From the NCBI RefSeq assembly GCF_963678635.1, contig NC_087064.1, forward strand, positions 36,155,716 to 36,219,715: a stretch of DNA of 64,000 nucleotides, given 5' to 3'. Below the pieces are notes generated by a model, which saw only the letters and a program-made list of their open reading frames with translations, did no database searches and was not told where the DNA came from. Shown here piece after piece: positions 53,881 through 64,000 of the stretch. Source of the DNA: Symsagittifera roscoffensis. Its lineage: Eukaryota; Xenacoelomorpha; Acoela; Convolutidae. Position numbers and translations under genes: made by a program. Numbering within the stretch: the first letter of the stretch is position 1; the number at the start of each line of letters is the position of its first letter.

Positions 53881-54790
53881 TATTGTGATGGACTGCGAAT
53901 GCACGAACCATATCATCCCAGACAAATCAATGTTCAAGACGCTTTCTATGCTGGAGGGGGACGGAAGTTCGATGTTTATTACTAATGGGGATGGGATGCA
54001 ACAGAGAGTACATGGTGTTGGAGAAGTTTGCCTCCCATTCTACGATCATAATAAAGCTAAGTACACGTTTAATCTCTAGCACGCATTGTATGTGCAGAGC
54101 TTGAAATTTCATTTGATATCAGTTAAGCAAGGAAACAGAGTGATTTTTAACCAAAATCCGCATATACGTGTGGGCCAACAAAAAGCTTATTTTATTGAAA
54201 GAGATGGTCTTTTTTGGTTTAAACATAGTGCAGAAGAGACAAATATGTCAGCATTGTCTATTGATGAGTGGCATGCAAGGTTTTCACATGCATATTGTGA
54301 AACATTGAAGAAACCTGCAAATCAAGCAGTAAAAGTTATTTCCGGTTCATTGGCAATCGATAGGTGTACTACGTGTTCAGAATTTAAGATATCTACGTCT
54401 TACATACCTAAAAACCTTCAAGTTAGGGCAACACGAAAATTTGAACTAGTCCAAAGTGACGTTTGTGGACCTTTTCCGGAATCATTGCATGGAAACAAAT
54501 ATGCAATATCTTTTATTGACGATTTTTCAAGACAAGCATCAGTATGTTTTATGGCCTCTAAAGGCGATTCGTTAGCCAAACTACAACTTTTTCTTATAAC
54601 GGTGATCCAATCATATAATGTAACTGGATTTACACTCAGCTCAGATAATGTTGGGGAATCAATTTCACGCAAATTTCAAAATTTTTGCAAGAATAACAGC
54701 ATTGCACAGCAATTTACAAGTCCTTATTCTCCTCATCAAAATGGCATAGCCAAGCGCTGTTGGCGAACGGTTTTGACAATGAACGGGCTC
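53876..54790 (+). pseudogene. pol: Copia protease and integrase
   Basis: Protease remnant MDCECTNHIIPDKSMF (the canonical D-S/T-G appears as D-C-E). GAG-pre-integrase WHARFSHAYCETLKK with TTCSEFK. Integrase core: LVQSDVCGPFPESLHGNKYA, then SSDNVGESISRKF (usual G replaced by V) and PHQNGIAKRCWRTV, where the catalytic Glu is replaced by Lys. Confidence 0.7.
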
Positions 54791-55599
54791 TTTTAGTATC
54801 GTCAAAGTCACCACAATCTTTTTGGCTAAGGGCAGTTGATACTGTAGTATACACAAAAAATCGTGTACTAACATCTGCTATTAATGATGATAAAACACCC
54901 CACGATATGTTTTTTGGAAAGCAACCCAGTGTTCATCAATTAAAAAATTTTTGGTTGCTTATGTAGATCAAAAATTGAAACCCACCAGCAAAATTTATTA
55001 CCCAGAGGCAAAAAGGCAGTTTTTACTGGTTATGACGGTTCAGGACCTGCATGTATTTTAAATAATTTTGTGAAAAAGAATTTTTATCAATCTCGGATTG
55101 TGATATTTCAAAAAGAACAATTCCCAGGTCTCGATAACGGATCAAGACCTGCTAATGTTTTGCCTTTTCCGGGCAATGTTCCAGTGGGGGCTGTCACAGA
55201 CTCAGCGGGGGTCAATAATGCACAAAAAAGTGCAACTGATGCAAATGAAGTATTGCCTACTCTTGAACAGCCGTTATCACCGACAGGGGAGCTATTTCTA
55301 CAACTATTGGTACTTCTCAAAGAGTATCTTCAGCATCTAGTCCTCATAATGTGCAAATTGAGATTCACGATACTCCAATCTACTAAATTACGCGTGAAAA
55401 TTACACAACTCACAATGAATTTGAATAATCTGATGCTATTGAGTCTTCTCCTCACACTCCAACTGCAGACAATCTCCAAAAGACTACTTCCCCCACTCCT
55501 GACAGTTCGATACTTTTTTTACCACAACGTTCTACATCATCCAAATCAAGAGAGCAATCTGTGAGTGATGAAGAACATTGTACTGCTTTGGGACTTGAC

Positions 55600-57235
55600 A
55601 TTCCTACAATTAATAGGACTGGTCGGGTGATTCGAAGACCTGCATTGCACTACGATTAAGATTTTTCTACTGATGAAAACTGTAATTTTGCAATGGCTGC
55701 TAGCGTCAATGGCAATGTTCCACTTAATTATGAGGAAGCAATGTTGTCAGCTGATGCTGAAAAATGGAAAACTGCAATGCAAAGTGAATTCAAATTCTTG
55801 TAGAAAATTAAACATGGGATCTTTTGGCTTTACCTTCTGGCAAAAGACAAATGGGTTTTTGATATGAAGCTTAAAAGCAATTTTTCAATTGAACAATATA
55901 AAGCACGTTATGTGGCTAAGGGATTTCTGTCAAATTTTGGGAAAAAACTATAATGAAACTTTTTCACTTACTATTAGTATGACAGTTATTCGCTCATTAT
56001 TTGCCATTGCAGCTTAAAATAGTTTAAAAATGCAACAAATTGATGTCAAAACTTCTTTTTTGATTTCTACTTTCAGGATGAAATTTTCATTGAGCAACCT
56101 CGTGGGGTTTGAGTCTGATTAATGTGATGTATGCAAGCTACATAAATGTATTTACGGTTTAAAACAAGCGAGTCGAGCTCGAAATCAGTTTCTAACAAAT
56201 GTTTCATCGGAACTTGGTTACTTAAGAAGCTCTCTAGACACCTGTTTTTTTTATCATCCCAAGAAAATGAATTTCATTGCTCTGTATGTTGATGACATGA
56301 TAATTTTTGATGTTGACAAATTTTCAGTGCAAGAGGTGAGTGCCAATCTTGGTAAGTGGATTCGTTTTGAAGATAGGGGAGTTCCCGAATGGTTCTTGGG
56401 AATAAAAATTCACAATAGTGAAAAACGTATCATACTTTCTCAAGAAAGATACATCACAAATATAATCGAAAAATGGAATATGCAAAATTGAAAACCGGTT
56501 TATGAGCATGTGGTTACATCTAAAAATGCAACTGATGATAAAAATCTAATAGATCGTTCCCTTTTTCAGCAGTTAGTGGGGGCGTTATTGTTTTTAGCTG
56601 TAACAACTAGGCCGGATTTTGGTTTTGCAGTAAGCATACTCTCTCAAGTGTGCAAAAGTTCAACAGTGCAAGATTTTATTGCAGCAAAAAAAGTACTACG
56701 CTAGTTAAAGGACACGAAATCATTCCTTTCTTATTCACGACATGATAATGGTCTAGGTTTTTTGCGTACAGTGATTGGGCAAGCGACGTAAAGACCAGAA
56801 AACCTGTATTTGGCTTGGTTATTATATTAAATAAGTCAGACTCAATGGTTTTTTGGCGAACTGCTAAACAACGTTCGGTATCAATATCTACATGAGAATT
56901 GAAATATATGGCTCTATCGGCCTTGGCTCAGGAAGTTTTGTTCTTGAAACATGTAATTGAGAGTATTAACTAAAAAACTACTCTCCCTATTTTGTTTAGT
57001 GACAACCAAGGAGCAATCTGTGTAGCTCATGAAACAGCTTCAAGATCGAGAGCCAAACATATTGACATTAAAGTACACTTTGTTTGATAACAAATTCTCT
57101 CTGGCAAGATGACGTTAAAATTTCTTCCTACTACAGTTATAATTGCGGATATTCTGACAAAAGGACTTCCACGTGTTCGTTTGGCGCAGATATGCAAGCT
57201 GCTCTTCGGGAGAGTTGAACATTCGGCAGAGTGAA
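55600..57235 (+). pseudogene. pol: Copia reverse transcriptase and RNase H
   Basis: Pieces: SVNGNVPLNYEEAMLSADAE, ALYVDDMIIFDVDKF (YVDD near 56285), VPEWFLGIKIHNSEKRIILS, FQQLVGALLFLAVTTRPDFG, SDWASDVKTRKPVFG, FSDNQGAICVAHETASRSRA, and the end IADILTKGLPRVRLAQICKL. Heavily broken between 55620 and 56260. Confidence 0.7.
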
Positions 57236-57254
57236 GCTTATCGCAGACCTTCGG

Positions 57255-57862
57255 GAGCGCGATACCTAGTGAGATCGAGTTTGGCTCCGATGCGTAGAAG
57301 CCGATACCCAGTGCACTTCGTGGCAGTGGACGTGAAGAGTACAAAGACGATTGTGGATCAAGCCTTCTCAGTGCCGAAAAGTGTAAGACTGGCGAGAATG
57401 TCGGAGAAGCCCTACGAGTTGATATGTAAGATGTTTGCAGCAGTTCCAGAAAGAACCAAGGATGAATTAGAGCCGATACTGGGAAAGAAACTCATGGGAT
57501 ACGCTAGTGGGAACTTTAGTGATTTTGAAAGACAAATGCAGAAAGGATCAACAGCAACGGATTACAACGCAGTAGATGAAAACGACGAAGTCCACCGAGT
57601 AATGATGGAAGTGGAACCATCACTGGAAGCGTCGGAAAATCGTAATTGGAGGGGCATCATGTTAACACATGATGAGTTGCCCTGCCACTGCTTGCTACAA
57701 ACATGGTGGTGTCCCGGACGCAGCAATCTGATGTTGATGTGGGACTCTAGAGAGCTGCTCTCCATGGGTTTACCAGATTCACCACAGCCCATAACGATAG
57801 TGATAGTGAGAGTTATGAAGGCAATTCGATGGCTGGAAGCTCATGTGAAGGCGAACAATTGA
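57255..57862 (+). pseudogene. ORF3d homologue in the second Gypsy copy
   Basis: ARYLVRSSLAPMRRSRYPVH, DQAFSVPKSVRLARMSEKPY, ELICKMFAAVPERTKDELEP, LPCHCLLQTWWCPGRSNLML and IVIVRVMKAIRWLEAHVKAN match the first copy position by position with many substitutions. The Cys/His pair (PCHC) is conserved. Confidence 0.65.
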
Positions 57863-58406
57863 CAGGAGACGCCGACGAGAGAAAAATTACAGGAACTGGA
57901 TCGTCTTAAAGATTTAGATCTTTTTGAGACAATGTGCAAAATCTTGAACATTCCGATGGAAGTGAAGAAAATATGGGATAGGACACGACTGATGCCATGG
58001 TTTAGAGCCAACATAACTGCATGGTTGTAGGAAGCACAGCAGTGTGTACAGTGCGTATCAGCTGGACATTGGAGCAGGAGCTTTCAAGCAAGCTTTTGTG
58101 ACTCATCGGAATGTTGTGACCACTGCAGTGAAGCAGACGTGCAGAAAAAGTGAATGTGACGGGGGAGAATGAGAAGAGATGGTAAAGGAAGACCTAGAAA
58201 GAAACGTGACGTTGTGCCTCCACAACAGCTTCTGCAGAAATAGGGAGACGAGCGTAGATCATCTACCTTGTTGCAAACAAAGGGTAGAAGAGCAGAAGTG
58301 TTGGAGGACTGCCTCCAACAGCGTCAGAATAGCTACCGACGTGTTGCAAGTCGCGGATACTGAAAGTGCGGAGTCAAGGTCGCAGGAGGAGGAGATGGAG
58401 CATTGA
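57863..58406 (+). pseudogene. ORF3e homologue in the second Gypsy copy
   Basis: Broken by a TAG near 58028. It preserves LMPWFRANITAWL, QLDIGAGAFKQAFVTHRNVV and the Cys tail TLCLHNSFCRNRET / HLPCCKQR, like 40200-40560. Confidence 0.6.
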
Positions 58407-59224
58407 CAAATAGCCAAAAAACAAGATGCAAAAAAGAGAAAAACTAGAAGAACTTCTAAACGACGAAAACAAAGAAGTGAACAAGGGAGTAAACAAACTA
58501 GCAACGAAGGAGAAGATGTTAAAGCTCAGAAATTTTTTTATGAGAAAAACTCAAATGAGAAACTAAGCAACTAAGCTTGCATTTGAAACTGAATGAAAAA
58601 ATTTTTAGTTGATTTTTGAAGTTAAGAATTTGTTGCACTTATAAATTTGTATTGTAATTTTAGTTAGTGGCTCTATACGTTCACTTACCATTTATCTAGA
58701 GAGGCTTGAGTGAAGAGTATATTAAATATTCTAGCCTAAATGGTTGTTTTTAATCAACAAAGACGACTGATCACGTTGTGGTGACATGAAGTGCTTGGGT
58801 AATCTCTCGAAGAGGAAGATTATTTCATTGTTCCTTCTAACCACCGAGTTTCTTAATTTCCGAAGGGAAGAAGCATAGTAGGATAGTTTAAGTTTGTGTG
58901 TTGGCAGGACCGTCGTGCGATTCAACTCTTTTTATCCCTAGGAGAAAAAGTTTTAAATCAACATTGGCACAAAAATTAAAAAAAAAAGATGTTTTATCTT
59001 GAGTCATATTCTCAAAAAGTGCAGATTAGCGAAAGAATTTGAAAGGTTATGATAGTGTGGTATGATGTCATTTATATCCTGCAGTGGTTAGATATGTGAT
59101 GTGGATAAAAGTGATAACAAGCTTTTTGTAAATTCTGTTCGATGGCACTGGACCATTTTGATGAAGACTACGAGACTCAAGGAGGACATTGACCGAGCTG
59201 TCCGGGGAGTATGTTTTTATAAAA

Positions 59225-59475
59225 GAACGTCTCGATGTTTGAAAACAAAAAGAATTCCTTATCATTTAAATTCCATGAAAGTGGCTTAAGTCAAAATGAA
59301 CAATCTTTGTTCAACCGCATTATTTTTGATTTCATTTAAAAAGTTAAAAGTCATAAGTCAATATTATTTCACTCCTTTTTCGATTATAGCAGTTACAGCT
59401 TCGTTTAGAGTTTTTTGGTTCTGAACAACCATGTCTGAAAATTGACCCATCACAGACGAGTATTTCAATTCATTT
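59225..59475 (+). repeat. Inverted repeat, right member (partner 52790-53045)
   Basis: See 52790-53045. It begins within 15 bp of the polypurine end of the Gypsy fragment and abuts the long inverted repeat at 59466. Confidence 0.75.
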
Positions 59476-60745
59476 ATATGTTTATATAAACCTTTTTAGA
59501 GCTAGAAGCACAATCATAAACTAAACTCTATTCTTTTTTAAAGCTTTTAATTGAAATCACCAAAAGTATTCTAGTCATTCTGGTTATTCTTTTGTTTTTG
59601 GATGCAGTTGGCGTTTCTACTCATTTGTTTTCCGGCTTACTGCTGGACTGGGATTTGCAACAGAAGTAACAGGAAGCGAAATCCGTGACTCTTTTACCCA
59701 GGCCGACTCAAATCTCTTTTGGGTGCAGTTGGGGTTCTTACTCATCTGTTTTTTGGGAATCTGCTGCTGAATGCACCAAGGGCTCACTGCTGGACTGGGA
59801 TCTGCATCGGGAGTAACAGGAGGGGAAGTTGGTGACTCCATTCCCCAGGCCGAATCAAGCCTCTCAATTTCCTGGAGGGATCCAAATTGATTCTCTGATA
59901 GATGAACGCACTCTCAATCCCGCTCGAACAGCAACTGTCTCAAGGAGATGGGTAAAACCAGTTCTTCGTTTACCATAAATTGAATGTTTTCTTCGAATTG
60001 GTAAAATAGTTTTTGTTGGTAAAAATACAAACCTTTTCTTCCCCAATTTGAATGATTTTGGAAGCTAATTGGAACAATTGTAAGGTCTTTATTGATCCAA
60101 TCATCATTGTTCAGTTTCAATTGTTGTTTTATCATGACTACCAAATCTACATGACAAGTTTTGTAAGCAAACGTGCAATCATAGGAGGAATTAGTCAAAT
60201 TTTTTCAAGCATTTTGAAACTTTTCAAGTAGTGTAGAGAAAATACTTGGGTAAAACGGATTAAGTTAAAAAAGAAAATAACCAAATGCGTGTTTGCAGGC
60301 GCGTTGCTTCTGTGTTAAATACCATGACAAATAAACCAAATCGCCTTTAAGTGAGTTATTCAGTATAGTCCACGATCGTACTTTGTCTAAATCTCGCTCC
60401 AATTAACCTTTATATATAAAAGTACGGTTTTAAACAAAACTGAGCCAGTATTGAAACAGTATAGTTTTTGTTCACATGGATGTCTGGTAATCAGCGGCTA
60501 ATCTGGTAATCAGCGGCTTGCTTTTTTGCTGAAAAAGATTTAAATTTAAGCGACGCTGTGTATGATATATCACAGACTGATGAGCGAATGATTTGACGTT
60601 AGTTGAATATAAGTTTATATGTTCGTGTTTAAAATTTTCGTGTGTGTAAATATGTATTGGTTTTTATCTTTTTTTGCGTATATATCTTCAGCAATACAAC
60701 AATGGCTAGAAGAGTAGTTAAAACTCAATCTAGTTGTTGCTCCCG
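59466..60745 (-). repeat. Long inverted repeat, left arm
   Basis: The reverse complement is similar, by eye about 80%, to 61948-63285 along its length: TATGTTTATATAAACCTTTT, ACTCTATTCTTTTTTAAAGC, CTCACTGCTGGACTGGGATC, GGTAATCAGCGGC, CGTGTGTGTAAATATGT, CTAGAAGAGTA. It contains an internal tandem duplication of about 115 bp (59605-59835) not seen in the right arm. Confidence 0.75.
59617..60198 (-). pseudogene. Unknown ORF in the left arm of the long inverted repeat
   Basis: Minus-strand reading: MTNSSYDCTFAYKTCHVDLV, KQQLKLNNDDWINKDLTIVP, ENIQFMVNEELVLPISLRQL, a stop, then MESPTSPPVTPDADPSPAVS with a partial second copy of the Pro/Ser segment. The right arm encodes the same peptide. Not recognised; it may be an exon of a host gene or an element ORF captured in the repeat. 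Confidence 0.4.
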
Positions 60746-61947
60746 ACTTGTCACGAAAATCTAGAAAAACTTACTAAGTAAAAAATCTGTAGTATAACCA
60801 AACCGGATTAGTACAAAAATCAGTTTCGAAAACTATACATTTTGTTTCTGTTTCAAAAAACATCGCCAATTGAGTTTTTTCCCATGGGTTTTTCTTTTCG
60901 ATTTTTGATTGTTCATACATTGTGGGCTTTTCTGGTACGTGTGTATAAATGCAATTCAATTCTCCTGAAATATAATTCACTCGTCTAGACAAATCAGTAG
61001 CAAAACTGAAACAAGCTTAGGTTAGGTTCAATTCTATTTTTAGTCACAGGACTGAATTTGGCTTTTAAAAACACAATTTTACTTATAAAAAGACAAAACA
61101 TCATGCAAACTTCTACAACCTATGTACAAATCAAAACATAAGTATCATAGAAAAACATTCAAAATAATTACGTTTTGGTATTTAGTCAAGTACTTAATTT
61201 GGTTTTTACTAATATGATAAACTAAGTACTTATTTTGGTACTTAAAAAAGATTTCGTACGTAATACAATTTAGTACTCACTACGATTTGGTACTTAAAAA
61301 TGGTATAAAAACAAGACGGCTAGTTTTTTTATTGACAATGTAGCGTTTGAAATAGGTTTAGTTTAATACTTTTGTACTTAAGCGAGCAAAAAACAAAACA
61401 TAGAAAACAAAGTCCACGGTTTGAACCTACAAAATGCATTCATATCTATAAATCTATGAGCCCGCAATTCAAATTTTGAACCACCACACTTTCTTAAACA
61501 ACTGCATTCAAAAATTTGAAACTTTTTTAAAATCTTAAGCTAAATTTAGAATGATTTTATTTTTCAGTTATTTTTCTAGTAACAATTGTATGTACGAGCT
61601 TGGTACGGTGAGCAAGTAAAGCAAATGTTATTTGTACAAGCATTCATGACACACTTTATACATCTACATTGAAGAAGATTTTCGCTCATACGTGATTTTG
61701 GTACATTTGTGAAGAAACAATCAAAATAAACCAAGAATAAAACGGACAGATTTTGGATTTTTAACTTTTATTTGGAGCTAAAAACGTAAATGTTCATTTA
61801 TTTCGAAAATTATTTCAATACAACATACCATTACACATTTTTTTGATAACATAAGTAGCATATTGTATCATGAGATAAATAACCTAAAAAGCTACAAGTT
61901 ACAGATACTCTACTAGGTAAGTGTCTCTAGTTTTTTTTGAAGAGTCT
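60746..61947. other. Spacer of the long inverted repeat
   Basis: 1.2 kb AT-rich spacer. It has degenerate TACTTA-based short repeats at 61190-61380 (TACTTAATTTGG, TACTTATTTTGG, TACTTAAAAA). No ORF supported. Confidence 0.45.
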
Positions 61948-63285
61948 GGAGCAACAGCTAGTTTAAATTGTAATTACTCTTCTAGCCGTTTTTGTATTTT
62001 GGAAGAGAGCAAGAAATAGAGGCAGATAAACACAATAACCAACACATATTTACACACACGAAAGTATTAAACCCTTATATTAAATTTATACTCAACTAAC
62101 GTCGAATCATTCGCTTATCAGTCAGTGATATTTCATTCAGGGCGTCGCTCAAGCCCAAATCTTTTTCAGCAAATAAGCAAGCCGCTGATTACCAAATTAG
62201 CCGCTGATTACCAGATTTGCATGTGAACCAAAAATATACCGTTCCAATACTGGCTCAAATTTGTTTTATAATCGTACTTTTATGTACGATAATTAATAAG
62301 ATCAAATTTTAGACAAAGTATGATCTTGGACTATATAGAAAAATTCTTTAAGGGCTATTTTGCTTAAAAGCCTTGGTTTTTAACACAAAAGCAACGCGCC
62401 TGCAAGCACGCAATTGATTATTAAATTTTTAACTTAACCCGTTTTATTCAAGTGTTTTCTCTACGTTACTTGAAAAGTTTCAAACTGTTGGAAAGTATTT
62501 GGACTAATTCTATTTATGAACGCACAATTTTTTCAATAACTTGCTATGCAGATTTTCTAGTCATCATAAGACAACAAGTGAAACTAGACAAAGATGATTG
62601 TATCACTATAGATCTTACAATTGTTTCAATTAAATTGCTAAAAACAGTTTAATTTTTGGAATGAGAGCATATCAGAAAAGGTTTGTATTTTCACCAATGG
62701 AAATTATAATACCGATTTGGCGGAAACAGTCAAATTAATGGTTATCGAAGCGCTGGTTTTACTCATCTGCTTGAGACAGTTGCTGTTCAAGCTGGATTGT
62801 GAGTGCGTGCCTCTATCGGAGAATCAGTTTGGATCTCTCCAAGAAATTGAGAGGCTTGATTCGGCCTGGGGAATGGAGTCACCAACTTCGCCTCCTGTTA
62901 CTCCCAATGCAGATCCCAGTCCAGCAGTGAGCCCTTGGTGCAGTCAGCAGCAGATACCCAAAAACAGATGAATAAAAACCCCAACTGCACCCAAAAAGAC
63001 AAGAATGACCAGAATGTAAGAATCTCCGCTGTTCTTGGAGTCTATTTGAAAAACTTTGAAGTCTAATTTTTGTTTTACACAAATGCGCAAACACAAACAC
63101 ATCTAGACAACGTAAATTTAAAGTACTTGCTACAAGGATTGTTCATGTAAGCTTTCTTGTGAATTACTCTTGATGATTTCAACCAAATGCTTCAAAAAAG
63201 AATAGAGTTTGGTTTATGGTTTTGCTTCTAGCTGTAAAAAGAAAATGAGCGTCTAAAAAGGTTTATATAAACATATGAATGAATC
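61948..63285 (+). repeat. Long inverted repeat, right arm
   Basis: Partner of 59466-60745. It lacks the 115-bp internal tandem duplication and has small indels. Confidence 0.75.
62452..62990 (+). pseudogene. Unknown ORF in the right arm of the long inverted repeat
   Basis: Plus-strand pieces: TIFSITCYADFLVIIRQQVK (stop after), then 62717-62971 with ALVLLICLRQLLFKLDCECV, LQEIERLDSAWGMESPTSPP and NADPSPAVSPWCSQQQIPKN. Same peptide as in the left arm. Confidence 0.4.
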
Positions 63286-64000
63286 AATATTTATACAAAA
63301 TAATTTGTAAGCTTAACTAAAATTACAAGGAAATATGCAAACGAACACGCAGTATTACAAAAACACATACATACAGATACGCACAATACAATTTTCCAAA
63401 CACATGACTATATACACAGAACAAATACTTACATAAAATTGATTTATCTGGTATCTGATAATTATTTACAGTTTTTGGACAAGTTATCCCAATTTTTCCT
63501 AGACATGCCACCAAAAAACTAAAATGAAATTGTGTTCTAATTATATCTCTTTTTTTGTATTAATTAGCATGTGTTTGTTTTTTAAACGATTAACAAAATA
63601 CATCCCTAAACAACTTTCTCGGAGACATGCATACAAAACACTTATATAAACCTTTTCAAAACTATTCAAGCGCATACAAGCACACGACCATCTTTACAAA
63701 CGCAACCCAATAAATGAACAGAGAATGTATCTGATACAAAACTAGTGCTGAAATCCTGCATCTTCCAGACAAAAGAGTGACAAAAATTACATTCAGTTTG
63801 GTTAGCTAGATTTTCAGTTACAAGTACATGTGTCCAAATAAGAAGGTGCTCATGAAAACGTAAAAGAAAACAGCTAAAAGGTAAGCAAATGTACAGGTTT
63901 ACCCACAGACAACGCATTTATACACAAATGCACACATCCCTACATACATGGACAAAAACTTCATAAGTTCACAAAGTCTGGTTCCTATAAAAGAATGATA
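63286..64000. other. No recognisable feature
   Basis: AT-rich with CA-rich short runs (ACACATACATACAGATACGC). Only short chance ORFs. Confidence 0.5.

Larger units (their letters stand above)
53255..57235 (+). mobile_element. Ty1/Copia-like retroelement relic
   Basis: Gag, zinc knuckle, protease, integrase, RT and RNase H follow each other in Ty1/Copia order (integrase before RT). Many stops and shifts. No LTRs were found; the element ends abruptly where the Gypsy fragment begins. Confidence 0.75.
57255..59212 (+). mobile_element. 3' fragment of a second, diverged giant-Gypsy copy
   Basis: 57255-58406 is homologous to 39480-40656 at protein level and 58407-59212 to the 3' UTR, ending with the shared polypurine motif (59199-59210). 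It has stops (TGA near 57860, TAG near 58028) and shifts. It joins the Copia relic without any LTR between them. Confidence 0.7.

Noticed and set aside
61425-61495. Minus-strand box-B-like TAGGTTCAAACCGTG
   Set aside because: No convincing box A or stems; could be chance in AT-rich DNA.
1-64000. CRISPR arrays, bacterial operons or rRNA genes
   Set aside because: Spliced eukaryotic genes and retroelements throughout; no regular direct-repeat/spacer structure and no rRNA sequence seen.

Overview
This is animal (metazoan) nuclear DNA: AT-rich, with introns carrying GT/AG splice sites, SINE- and MITE-like debris and several retrotransposon lineages. Two host genes are recognisable, both on the minus strand. 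One is the N-terminal part of an ANKS3 orthologue (ankyrin repeats plus SAM domain; about ten exons between 69 and 7889, running off the left edge). The other is an uninterrupted ALYREF/THOC4-like mRNA-export adaptor (17315-18064). ANKS3, together with the abundance of PHD-finger non-LTR elements, fits a non-bilaterian animal, a tunicate or a similar lineage; the species cannot be fixed from this window.

Layout. 1-7.9 kb: ANKS3, whose introns hold tRNA-derived SINE-like repeats and a hAT-type MITE. 7.9-17.3 kb: no gene; a short tandem repeat, a second hAT MITE with an 8-bp target duplication, and repeat debris. 17.3-18.1 kb: ALYREF. 18.6-43.6 kb: a giant Ty3/Gypsy-like LTR retroelement of about 23.7 kb with its long terminal repeats. 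43.6-47.9 kb: two non-LTR elements meeting tail to tail, one plus-strand with an N-terminal PHD finger and one minus-strand C-terminal fragment. 48.1-51.9 kb: a decayed CR1/Jockey-like LINE, also with a PHD finger. 51.9-52.3 kb: a diverged inverted copy of the LTR-like repeat. 52.8-59.5 kb: a Ty1/Copia relic abutting a decayed 3' end of a second giant-Gypsy copy, the pair flanked by a 250-bp inverted repeat. 59.5-63.3 kb: a long inverted repeat with 1.3-kb arms. 63.3-64 kb: nothing recognised.

The giant Gypsy element is the main item of interest. It has a long 5' leader (about 4.2 kb from LTR start to the first gag ATG) with many ACCCTCCG motifs and a tandem 185-nt repeat whose two copies preserve the same hairpins through compensatory changes. 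Then come gag (capsid, two zinc knuckles) and pol (protease, RT, RNase H, acidic LSGESD-repeat linker, integrase, GPY/F module). Pol ends in a domain resembling the TARG1/OARD1 class of macrodomains (ADP-ribose hydrolases). Downstream are an ORF with a coiled coil, an NLS-like motif and an SGNH/GDSL-hydrolase domain, and a roughly 2,000-residue reading frame of unknown function with a second, weaker SGNH-like segment. This copy is inactivated by several frameshifts and stops. The polypurine motif next to its 3' LTR recurs four times inside pol, in two reading frames. Domain names rest on motif reading without database search.
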